Positions 34,801 through 45,800 of a stretch of 64,000 bases of DNA are shown here, piece by piece (positions within the stretch are counted from its first letter, which is position 1; the number at the start of each line of letters is the position of its first letter). The DNA is taken from NCBI GenBank assembly GCA_009767595.1, contig VSDK01015859.1, positions 286,964 to 350,963 of the forward strand, read 5' to 3'. The position numbers were made by a program, and so were the translations under genes. Below the pieces are notes generated by a model that saw nothing but the letters and a program-made list of their open reading frames with translations, was not told the DNA's origin and made no database searches. This DNA is from Symbiodinium kawagutii (Eukaryota > Sar > Dinophyceae > Suessiales > Symbiodiniaceae).

Positions 34801-36954
34801 ATTTTGTGCGAAATATATATATATACTTATTTATAGACATTAAAAAATACTTTTTTAGTTGTATAAATATATATATATATATTTTTGGTTTATTTATTTA
34901 TATATATATATACATATTATTTGTTTGATATATATATATATATATATATGCCTTGGCATCTCGCAGAATCTGGGAGCTGGCACCTCAGCCTATTTGTGCT
35001 CATCATCTGGTTGAATCAAGGGCGGCAGACGGATGTCCTCGTGCTGACAAAGTTAGTTTGTTTGTGGGGATGGGGATGGGAACTTGGCAGAAAGACATTC
35101 TGCACCTTGCCTTGATGTTTCCACCAGCTAAGGATGGGAATTTGAAGTTCACTTGGCCTTGTAAACCAAGGAACTAAGGGATTCACTATAGATACTAAGC
35201 AAAATCCATCACCATGGTGAAGAAGAAACTGGTTTACCGATCCTCACCTTAGCTTTACACATGACCCATTTGAAGGACGGTGGGTCGCATGCCCGGTTTA
35301 CGCCTCGCACCCTAAGGAACCTGCGCTGACTGAGAACAAGAAGAAGGTCGCAGAAGTGACGTGGGGGGATGAACTTAAGGAACCATTGGGTGAAACCTTT
35401 CACTTGGTGATAATTGTGTTTGGTATCACCAACTGAACAGTGTAATACCTTCAGTTCGTGACAGCCAACTGAAGTTGGTGATACCTTCAGTGTTAATTTC
35501 AGTTTGGTGTGTCCTTTCAGTTTGGAGACATAATGTCCGAATGGCAGTTTCATGTAAATGGCGTGTTGTTGTTGTTGTTGTTGTTTGTTTGTTTGTTTGT
35601 TTGTTTGTTTGTTTGTTTGTTTGTTTGTTTGTTGGTTGGTTGGTTGGTTGGTTGGTGGGTTGGTTGGTTGGTTGGTTGGTTGGTTGGTTGGTTGGTTGGT
35701 TGGTTGGTTGGTTGGTTGGTTGGTTGGTTGGTTGGTTGGTTGGTTGGTTGGTTGGTTGGTTGGTTGGTTGGTTGGTTGGTTGGTTGGTTGGTTGGTTGGT
35801 TGGTTGGTTGGTTGTTGTTGTTTTTACCATAGTTGTTTAAAACCAGAATTATATAGCCAGTATGACTATCTCTACTCACCCCAAAATTTACCATTAATTA
35901 TTGCTAGTACCATTATTTCCCAAAATTTGGCTGATGAGTATACCATGATGTCATGCAATTTACACTTTGGTAAACGGACTTGGCAATGTCTTTTTTGGGG
36001 GAAAACCCTGGGAAATCACCTAAAAATGGTGGATCTTCCCGACGCTAATAACCAACTACAGCAACAGCAACTCCTAGCTGATGCCAGAAATCGAATGTTT
36101 TAGCTCCTATCTTGCCACTTGAGAGTGGCCATCGCTACTATCCGTTCTTTTCGCAACTCACATGCCTTTGGGTTCTCCCTGATGTTTCACCGCATCCCTG
36201 TGCTTTTCAAGTCGGATGCATGTATATTCAGTTTCTAGTTGTTTTCTAGACCAACCTAGCGTGTCTTTCTTTCCTACCAGGGGAGGTGCCAAACGGGCAC
36301 TTGTCAAGGAAGGTGTGCAGTTGGATGATTTGTTTTATTTTGCTGTCGACATTTCGTGTTTGAGTTCCACTGTCAACCTCCTCTGTGCCTTGCTTGCAAA
36401 AAAAACGGTGTCATTTCAGGTTTGTACCATATTATTTGACCGCATTGTTGAGGTATTTGGTCATCAGCCAATCTCAATCAACAGCTGAGTATCACTGACA
36501 CCCATTTGCTCCAAGCCCGGTATATTTACCTACAAAACTAGCTCATTTTTGAGGCAACTGTAGCTAATCGTCGGTCATATTTCGGTAAGGCTCCATTTTA
36601 CAAACGCTCATAGGCAATTGCTCATTCATGGGCACAAAACTACCCCAAGGTCACATTCACAGATGTTCATTTTATAGGTAAATGTAGATAAGCGTAGGCA
36701 AATCATGCAGGCACGTGCAGATAATTCTAGGTAATTCTAGGTCATTGTAGGTAAATTGTTACTTCTAGGTAAATTGTGATCTAGGCCATATGAATTGTTA
36801 CTTCTATGGTGGAATCTACCAAGTAATCTAAGGAAATTGTTGGTAAATTGTAGGTAATTAAATTCATTTCATTTCATATGGCACTTGAGCACGTGTTTTT
36901 CCACGTGCCGTTTGCCAGGTGATCGAGGACAACCCTCCGCAGTTCAACGCCTAA
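31851..36954 (+). CDS. Gene 3: small hypothetical protein, 8 exons
   Basis: Exons: 31851-31904, 32168-32198, 32774-32844, 33371-33412, 33700-33779, 34967-35051, 36286-36312, 36919-36954. They sum to 426 nt, 141 residues, and phases agree at all seven junctions. Donors are GT except exon 3, which uses GC. The product begins [18 protein letters not shown], passes through a Pro/Gln/Glu-rich part ([15 protein letters not shown]), then [40 protein letters not shown] and ends [11 protein letters not shown]. No domain or membrane segment is recognised; the first half looks disordered. Exon 7 uses an AG inside GGGGAG rather than the nearby CCAG because only that keeps the frame to the stop; exons 7 and 8 are the least certain. 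Confidence 0.55.
32531..32645. mobile_element. MITE-like family 1 copy (gene 3 intron 2)
   Basis: Diverged ends GGGGGCTCTTAAAGTAGGGG and CATGACTTGAGAAACACCCC flank a TGGTTGATTTAAGACTAG core (inverted relative to most copies). A second diverged copy follows at 32868-32958, just after exon 3. Confidence 0.55.
33883..33976 (+). repeat. (GGTT)n tract (gene 3 intron 5)
   Basis: About 23 tandem TTGG units with one GGAT interruption, starting about 100 bp after exon 5. It is followed by an AATTGACTCACG word related to family 3 internal sequence, so it may have grown from a GGTTGGTTG word in a MITE. Confidence 0.9.
34795..34950. repeat. TATA-rich tract (gene 3 intron 5)
   Basis: Alternating TA runs separated by TTTATT words, ending 16 bp before gene 3 exon 6. 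Confidence 0.85.
35563..35821 (+). repeat. Compound (GTT)n-(GTTT)n-(GGTT)n-(GTT)n tract (gene 3 intron 6)
   Basis: Three simple repeats in series: about six GTT, about thirteen GTTT (to about 35632), then about 46 GGTT units with one GGGT variant (to about 35815), then three GTT. All unbroken frames through it encode VGWL or NQPT repeats, which are artefacts of composition. Confidence 0.95.
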
Positions 36955-37394
36955 GGTGGCACCGGGCGGGGTCACTGGAGCAGATCCTTGGTTTGACGAC
37001 AGCCCGAAGTGGTAGAAAGATGTAGAAATTTCGGTGAATTCTTATTGTCAATGGTTGGTTCATTAAATTGATTAGTATCCGTTTCTTACCCCAAAGTTAT
37101 GGTTGGCTTATGACTCGAAATGAAAATTCATGGATGATTGCGGGGGCACTGCTATTCTGAGAAGCCATCAGATATGTAGAAATCACCCCAGCCAGCCGAG
37201 TGATTGATCTCAACTTTTTAAGTCAAGACTTGCATGCCCACAGTGGTAAGGGCAATCAACATCAAGTGACTGATTTGGGGAAGAGGAACTTTTCAGGAGA
37301 CCAAATATGCAGGGATATGAGTAGAGCAGGGATACGGGCTGTTTTCCGTATAGATGTGGAATTTGATGTTTCTTGTTTTTCTTGGTTTGCTTCT

Positions 37395-37580
37395 TTGCAG
37401 CGGGCAGGGGAATAGAAGAAGTCAAGGACAGGAAACGTCAACGAGTGAAGAAGGGAAGGAGAGAAGAAGCCAAGGAGAGGAGAAACCAGAGAGAGAAGAA
37501 GCCAAGGAGAAGAGAAGTGAAGCAGAGACGAAGTCAAGGAGGGAGGAGGTCAGGGCGAAAAGAAGTCAATGAGAGGACAA
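37395..37580 (+). repeat. Purine-rich degenerate repeat
   Basis: Nearly all A and G; repeats of AGAAG(C/T)CAAGGAG with variable spacing. One frame gives a hydrophobic MFLVFLGLLLCSGQG start followed by a charged RSQGQE-type tail, and a second frame is also open, so coding is not supported. Confidence 0.8.
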
Positions 37581-37619
37581 TCAGGGGACAGTGTTTTCCA
37601 ATGGCTGGTTTTTCCTCCG

Positions 37620-37815
37620 ATAACCCCGCTTGAGCTGTCTCCTTCCACATCCAAGGTTCTAGTTTTCCTCTCACATCCCCGCTTCTAGTCGATCCTCCCA
37701 TATCCCCGCTTCCGACTTGTTGTGAACGTGTATGCGCGCTCCTCCCGTATCCCCGCTTCGCACCACCTCCTCCCGTATCCCCGCTTCCGGCGTTTCCTTC
37801 CATATCCCCGCTTCC
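37620..37815 (+). repeat. Interspersed CC(A/G)TATCCCCGCTTC words
   Basis: At least five copies of (C/T)ATCCCCGCTTC spaced 25-48 bp apart, with two more near 38112 and 38130 and an inverted relative (GCAGGGATACGGG) near 37327. Spacing and unit conservation are irregular, so this is neither a CRISPR array nor a simple tandem array. Confidence 0.75.
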
Positions 37816-38179
37816 AAAAAACTTGCCAAAAAAAGAGGCTAAAAGAGGTCAGAAAATTGATTGTTTCGGCTGAGGGATAAGAAGTTGGTCTTTGTAGCAC
37901 GTCTTTTTGTTTCCGTGTTTACCTGCCTGTAAATGTACTGAAACGACGCTCAAACGACACTGAGGAGACGCTGAAAACGATCTAGAGTAATTACGTGTTT
38001 CACATGGGAGAGTGTACATGTTTCTTAGTCACAGTTGGTCCTTCATGAACTGATCTCAATTCCATTCCTTGCAATTTTAAGCTGAGTTGAAGATAGGCTT
38101 CCAAATCCACCCGTATCCCCGCTCACTTCTTTCCCCGCTTCTTTGGCTGCCCAAACTTTAGAAATCGCAGATATATAGC

Positions 38180-38265
38180 TGTGGGTCAAGCAAATGGGTA
38201 GGTGAACATCCCAACAAAGACTTCTTTGGTCATTCACCAGGTGTAAAGGGTTTGACCCACAACCA
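38180..38265. mobile_element. MITE-like family 2 relative
   Basis: Left end GCTGTGGGTCAAGCAAATGG and right end GGGTTTGACCCACAACC. Shorter internal part than the other family 2 copies. Confidence 0.5.
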
Positions 38266-39819
38266 TGTACTGTGCAGTATCATCACTCAGACTGAAACTC
38301 GGTTTTAAACCGATCAGATGATCTTCATTCAATCCATGTCAAGTTCTCCAATATGGTTGATGGTTCTCTGTTAGCGCACAACCATCCTGCTGGCACAAGA
38401 AATACCACAAGTCAACCATTATTAGCCATCCATTTGGTTGATAAAAATATCATAAATCACAAATAATGGTTACTGTTGAAATTGTACCCCCTTCTATCAA
38501 CCATTACTAGCCATCCATTCCCCGTGACTAATCCTTGTTGGCAGAGCCTGGCATGTCACCAGGTTTCCGGACATGTTTGTGTCCGCGGTTTCAAGTGTCA
38601 ACGCGTTGTAGGGGAAGGGAAAAGTGCATGAATGGTCACTATGGAGGTTGTTCCATATGATTTGCTATGGCGTGGACCTACGAGGTGAAAAATCAGATGG
38701 TACATCTACTATCTAGTTCATCTATTTTCTACTACCCAATCTACCCGTTCATGCTTACCTTCAGGTCATTGAGGATAGACCAAAACTGTTTGTCAATGCT
38801 AAAATCCACATAATTTCATCACACAAGCGGCCCTTAAGACCATGGGAAACACCTTGCCCATAAAAGCCGCCATCCTTCATCAACATTAGCCACTATTGCT
38901 ACAAATATGCTGAACCATCAGCAACTGTTCTAGCAATATTCACCAGCATTTGGTGATTGGTCAGTCACTGCTGTTGTCAAACGATATCATCCATCCTTAA
39001 GCAACCTCAACAACCACATGTTAACCGACATGAACCCACGCATCAGAATGCAACCAGGTTTGTCAACCGTTCTTATATTATATTTATCTTGCAGAATGAT
39101 TACCATGTCAATCAAAAAAATTATCACATCATGAAGTAATAACCCATGGTTTATAACCTTCCTTAAGTAGATGTTTAACCAACTTGTTAAACATGTTAGC
39201 CAGCTACCGGCTTATTAATCATTGATGATGGTGAGATTGTTCAAACCTTTGCTGCGGGCCAGGTGTTTGAGCGATACAATCATCTGACCATCTGAAAGGA
39301 GGTGGATGTGGATGGTAGCGGATACAACTACGTTAGTGGTGCGTGGTTACCTGGTTGATGATTCTGGTTGATGGTCTCTCTTAGTGGTGGTCAGTTAGTG
39401 CCGGTGATGCTTACTAAGTGGTGATGGTTAATCATGGGTATACATTCTTGACAATGCTTGAACATGATGACTAAAATGACGATCGTAAATGATTGTTAGA
39501 TTGGTTTTCACGATATATTTTAAGTAAGGACACATTTGACATTAGCTGACATGATGGTGTAATCAGTAACAAACTAGGATTGTTGACAAGCTAGATGATA
39601 AGCTGTTCAATAATGGTCTGTTAATGATGAATCCTGGCTGTGTTCCTTGTGGTCAAGAATGTTGACCGGTACTAAGGGTCAGTCACGATTGATGATCATG
39701 GATGGTTGGGATACCTGGTATACAGGTCATGCAAAAATAGAATTAGAAGACCCGATACATTAAAGGAAAATTGCCAGTCCCACGTGCTTGTGGTGCCTGC
39801 TGTTTTCCAAGGGTTTCAG

Positions 39820-42800
39820 TCTGACGGTTGGTGTGGGCTGATCTGCCTACGATCGCAACGCTTTGAAACCCATGACACAAGCGTTGCACGTCACTCACGG
39901 CCATTGCACAATGCCATCATTCGGACGGTCGTTGGAGTTGGGGACACCCACGCGTCAAACAAAACCTGAGCTGCAGACCCAAGTGATTCCTTTTTATGTG
40001 ACTGCCAGCAGCATGGCGCAGGGGAAAGATTCCTTTTGGTTGACTTCATGCTGAAGCAGAGCATCTTGGGGATATCTTGGGGATATCTTGGGGATTCCCT
40101 TTTGCAAGTGTTGTGAACAATGCCAAACTTCATGTGTTTCATATTTTTTGGTAATGAGCATGATCCATGGTCAGATATTGCTGCACTGCCGCACCGTTCA
40201 TTCATTCCCCGATAGTTGACAGTATCCTGTTGATTGTAACCCCTAGCAAGTGTTTGGATGACCACCCTTGTTGAATGCGGGACCATAGTGAGGTTGTTGC
40301 GAGCCAAAACTGTGTTGAGCAAGGGGACCTTCCCACATTCGTCAGGGCATGGTTTTCGTTACCGAGTTGAAAGTCGCACAAACAACACAACATGTCCGTA
40401 CTGTCAACCATTATCAGCCAATATGGGTCTTTCTCAAAATAAGGGACCCCAAAATCATCCAATGCAAACCATTTATAAGCTATAAGTATTAAATCAACCA
40501 TTTTGAGGGTTCCCTATTCAAGAAACCACCATATCATCACTCTCCTCACTCTCAACAAAGAAGGTAGTGCAGATCCAAATCATCACATGGTGATTTTGCT
40601 TGGGGGCTGAGAGTGAAGCAGCTGCTGCGACAATCCAGAAACGATCCTCTCAAAGGTGGCACCACGTGGGTCCCTCTTGTTGGCGGCTTGTTTTTATCTA
40701 TTGGTTTTTTACTGTTAAAAATCAGCAACATTTTTAGTTGATTGGTCAATTCTGTGAATCGGTACCCAAAAAGGCTTATGATTGAATGTTGATGGTTATA
40801 GACTGAGTGGATGGTTAATTATGTGACGCTTAAATGATATTTCATAACCTTCTTCATCATGCTGATGTTTGGTTGCTTGATTGTTGTAAGGCACTGCAGC
40901 ATGTCCTGCACGAGCACACACCAGCACTGGAATAAAAAATGCTGAGCTGGGATTGAGAATATCATAGAATATAAATTCAGGAAAAGTTCCCGTGCTGTTT
41001 GCCTCTTCACCATACTGCTGCCGAACTGTTAGCGACGAAAGCCTCGCTTTGGGTGCGGCGTCTTCCAAAAGAAGGGCCAATCCTTCAGCGAAGTGGACCA
41101 GCGCCAGAAAGAAATCAGTGGTCGCTGCTGGGAAACTTTGATAATTTGATGATGACATCATGCCTTTTCATGCCTAATCCCCAAATAAAAACATGTGTTT
41201 TTTTCCTTTTTTTTGCGGTATCCCCCAACATCCTCCATATTTTTTTATGTAAATTAGATTTTGTCCTAAAGACTTTGAAGATATCTCACTGTGTGTATAT
41301 TTGTTCGCGTAGCTACACCCACGTTTGCCTATTTCCATCAATCTGATTTTCATAGAATTCTTATGTGATTTATAGAGAATGATTCCACAGAATTCAGATG
41401 TGGGCAGGATGTCATATCTCCACTCACTGTAGGTAAGCTCGAAATCGTTTGCATTCTTTCTATGTTTGGGGTTTGCAACAGGATGTCACATTGCCACCGC
41501 AATGGCTCCAGTCAGGGGCGAACATATGCCATGTCCATACATTGGGTTCTCCCAAAGCATCCGAACAAGGATTTTGTCAGCAACGAAAACCATGATCTTG
41601 CCATACTGAACTCATGGTTGGTAGTACCCAGATGCTCCATGTATGGCATGTTTACCCATAGTTTGGTCATTTTATAGGTATATGAAGGTAAACACACCAT
41701 ACATGGAGCATCCAGGATATACTAAAATTCACACACCATGCTTTCATTGCGAGCCATGTTGCTAATATTGAAATTCATGGCATTTATCGATCGCACTGCG
41801 TGCCTTCGAACCAGTCGTGGCCTCTACAAATGGGGGTTTGCGTTTCCCATGGTTCCAATGAATTCCCATGTAACTCAAATTATCAGAATTGTCAAAACAT
41901 GATCAACAGAGATTTTGACAGTTATTCTGTACTGTACGTAGTTCTTGCCGGAGCAGTTGAGCTATAGTTTTATTGCACATCTCAATAGTTGTACCATCGA
42001 AGTATACACAAGGTTCCTGAAATGCGCCAACTAAATTGGTTATTTTTTCGGCACTGATCTACCTGTATTGATGGATGCGAATTACTAGTTCTCCCATTTA
42101 AGAAGTGTCACCCGAAACTGGAAGAATCTGTCAATCGTGGTGGATTTGAGCATTGCCTTAAACCATCAGTTTCTATTTTGATAGCAGTATGATTTGATTC
42201 TTGACTTGACGGTAAAAGCTAGGTGAGTGGAAACGGTTATAATCTCGTCCGTCAATGGTTATTGGTTGTTAGATGTGTGCTCCAAAATAGTGAGTGATTG
42301 CTGATTCAATCATGCTTCGTACACATGCAAGATTTCACAAACATAATATGCAGACTAATATGACACTGATGCTCATTCATACTATCTAATCTTTGTGATT
42401 TCTGCTTCTTAAGCGTCTATTATTAGTTTTTGAACCATTGTTGCTCATTTTATGAGCCATGAGCCACGATTCAAGCATTGACAAACCATAAGCTAACCAA
42501 TCACCAACCGTCATTTACTAGTAGCTAACAATTAACCATTAACCCTCAGCCATTACTCGATTCACCAACCATTAATTGAAAATTCATCAACCATCACGAA
42601 CCATGACAATCAACCAGTAAGAACTAGCTGCTTAACATCAGCCATTGGCTATTGATTCAGCATTGAGCTTGATGAACCATGCTTAAAACAATATTGGCCT
42701 TGCTTACTTTGCTTATGCAACATCAAATTCCTCCCAATTAACACCCACGAAGCACCATCCGTTTTTACCACCATCCATATTTTTTTATCATTTTTTAACA

Positions 42801-45800
42801 ACATGTTTTATTCATTTTTACCATTATGAACCATCCATTTTCACCATCATCCATGTCACCATCCATGCACCAGCCACCACCATGACCCATGAGCTCCAGC
42901 AGATGCTGCATGGCCAGGTCTTTGTTCTCGAGACTGGCCTCACTGTGAGCCATCGACCCACCTGGTGGTCCGAGGCCGGCGAACGGGGCGACCATGCATG
43001 AACCGTAGACATGTATACGTAGTATATATTTATATTTATATATATATATATATATATATCGATATGTATATGTGTAGTCTATATATAATCTATAAGAACC
43101 ACTATATGACTACCATTTTACAATTTGTTTTGCATGCATGTATGTATGCATGTATGTAAGTAAGTAAGCAAGAAAGTAATAGGGCAAACCACGGCTGTTC
43201 CTATCAATTGAACATTGCTCGAAGAATCAATGAGAAACACTGGCTACACGCAGTGATTTAGGGTTTAGGGTTTTAGGATTTAGGTTCTAGGGTTAAGGGT
43301 TTTAGGGTTTAGGGTTTACGGTTTTAGGGTTTTAGGGTTAAGGATTTAAGGTTTTTTGATTCTCAGAGTTTCAAAACAACGGGCCTGCGCAGGGTTTTGA
43401 ACAGTTGGCAAGACTAATTTCTGGGCAGGTCTTGTGTATCCGGGCAAACCATGGAGTCTTGCCGTAATGTTATGTATGTAATGTAATGTAATGTAATGTA
43501 ATGTAATGTAATGTAATGTAATGTAATGTAATGTAATGTAATGTAATGTAATGTAATGTAATGTAATGTAATGTAATGTAATGTATGTATGTATGTATGT
43601 ATGTACAGTATTTAGTTATATTGACATATACATGCATATGGTTGTTTCTTTAATATCGAGCATTTGTCGGTGCGCGTGTCTTTATAGAAGGTATATTCAG
43701 GATTGATTTATCTTTGTTTCGTACTTAGATGTTTTTGATTTGGTAGCAAGTATACACATACATGCACAGTCGTTTATCTATATGTTCAATATTTGTATAC
43801 ATGTATGCATTGAAATGCATGGATACATTCCGTGCAGTGATGACATGTGATGACCATTCTCTGAAATAAATGTGTCATTTTGTGTTAGTGCGTGCATCCG
43901 GAATGTTGCAATTGTTTGCCGTCTCTTGACCAGTGTAGCAAAACAAAAGACACTGTCACCAGTGTCGCTTTGTGTGACTTGCCCATGCAAGCCTGTGCAT
44001 GCTTACATGCGTACATACATGTAATGTAAGGATCTATTTCAGAAATTTGGCTCTTAATTCCTACACTCTGTCCACACATCCCCTCACACAGATACCTGAT
44101 ATGTTCTGAGTCTCTTCATCACCAACATTAAGAGCTGGGTCATGTTGGCAAGAACAGTTGACTAAAGTGGATGACCTCAGCAGAGATCCTCAACAGTGGG
44201 TATATCCCAAGGTGAAACAATCACACATATTTTTGATAGTGAAGCAACACTTTTGTTTGATGGGGTGGAGGATGGTGATCCTGCTGCTGGATTCTTGATG
44301 TCAGATGGGTCGACTGCGCTTCTCTCAAGTGTGCTCATTCACTGCTATGTGACATTGGCTCCAGGCCCTTGAAATAGTGGTCCAGTTGGATCCACCATTT
44401 GGTACTCCGCACCATGGGCACAATGTGAGGGATCGCCAACTTGTAAGCAGGGCAACTACGAGGCTAGTAGGTACAACATGGCATAACTATCATAGTTCAA
44501 TGGCCTCGCAAGTTTGCTGGACTAACCAGGGCAACCAGGGTTTGACCAGGGTACCAAGTCAACGTAACCAGGCTACTGCAACGATCGCTTGTCCCGCTGG
44601 CCCTTTCGCTGAGCCCAGGATGGAAGATATTTCATCTACTACGCGCAGGAGTACCAGCACTGGAAGGTGTGGCGCCTTCCAGCCCTGGGCGATGGTGGGT
44701 GATCAATCCTTGGAGGTGAAGGTGCCAAAGTATTTGGTGACATTGGCCATAGTTGGTTTGGGGTTAGTTCATCCACCTCGACAAGTTATTTACCATTATT
44801 ACCATTGTTTTCCAAGGAACTCATCCCAACTGCATATCCACTTATGTAAGTCGAAGTGCTTTTTCATAGAGGGTTTACGATGTTCCAGTACGTTTGTCTT
44901 TCTCATCAATGCGCCGGTTTTTCCAGCACCTGCTTTCTTTCGAAGCTGCGGGTGTGCCCTAAGTGCCCCACGAGCGGTCGAGTGTTCCGAGTGTTCCAAG
45001 TTTTGAGCAAAACAAAAACGGTATACCATGAGAAATCCCTGTCAAGCAGAAATGGAACAATGATCTGTTTGATATTGAGTTGAAATCACGCTGGGATGGA
45101 GCAGTAGATGCTGGTCAGATTGACACGGTCGTGGGTGGAGTGGGTAGCTGACCATGTCCACTTTTACCAGCTGTTGTGTAAATCTGTTGCTCGATGTTGA
45201 TCGATATGGATTGTCAAGGTCCTGCCGCAAGCATGACAGGGCCTCCACTGTGTTCGGTGGAGTCGGCAGTGTCTGGCGAGGTGATTACACCTAATAGCCG
45301 CCTTTTAGTGCTAGTCATAGCGTAGTATTATGTTTGGTTGGACGGTGGGCTCCATTATGAGCTGTAAACCTGCTGACCCTAGCTCGACAGGTTGATTGGT
45401 CTTTCTTTTGAGGAGGACTGTCATAGTTCAAGACCTGTGTGAGTCTTTGTGAGTCTAGCATTGCACGGAAACACATCCACACAGCAAGTATTGAAATTGA
45501 TTGCGGCTTCCAATTGCATGGTCAGTGCATGCCAGGTCATTGTTTGTTTTTTAATCAATTAACATCACTTTCAAATGGTTTCCGCACCCGATATCTGGAT
45601 ATTGTGTACCGATGATGCCTTGTTAGATATCATTGGGATATCTCTTGATGATAATGACACTCAACCACCAAGCGACCCAAGTATGAAATGTTTTGTTCAT
45701 AATTCGTTATTATTTGATAACCAAGTATTCCTATGAAATGATGAAATGTTTTGTTCATAATGTTATTATTTGATAATTTGGTCGATGTATTTTCATGTAT

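Larger units (their letters stand above)
36955..39819 (+). other. Region between gene 3 and the first firm exon of gene 4
   Basis: Holds a diverged family 1 copy (37075-37163), a purine-rich tract (37395-37580), interspersed TATCCCCGCTTC words (37620-37815, 38110-38135) and a family 2 relative (38180-38265). A possible 18 nt exon 38541-38558 (SLACHQ, AG before and GT after, phase 0) could precede gene 4 exon 39820. No other exon is convincing. Confidence 0.45.

Noticed and set aside
35426-36103. Long frames encoding VGWLVGWL or NQPTNQPT repeats
   Set aside because: All are direct translations of the (GTTT)n and (GGTT)n tract in several frames on both strands; no flanking coding signal.
37354-37572. 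Small secreted-type protein (hydrophobic start plus charged tail)
   Set aside because: The tail comes from a purine tract open in two frames; no splice or leader evidence supports translation.
37620-38140. CRISPR-like array of TATCCCCGCTTC words
   Set aside because: Units are too short, spacing irregular, no leader or cas genes, and the context is a eukaryotic nuclear genome.
40796-41161. Minus-strand frame of 121 codons over a GC-rich exon
   Set aside because: The + strand reading at 41033-41131 is the one that joins in phase with exons on both sides; the minus frame has no partner exons. Not fully excluded.
43257-43352. Chromosome end
   Set aside because: Repeats are degenerate and coding exons of gene 4 continue on both sides.
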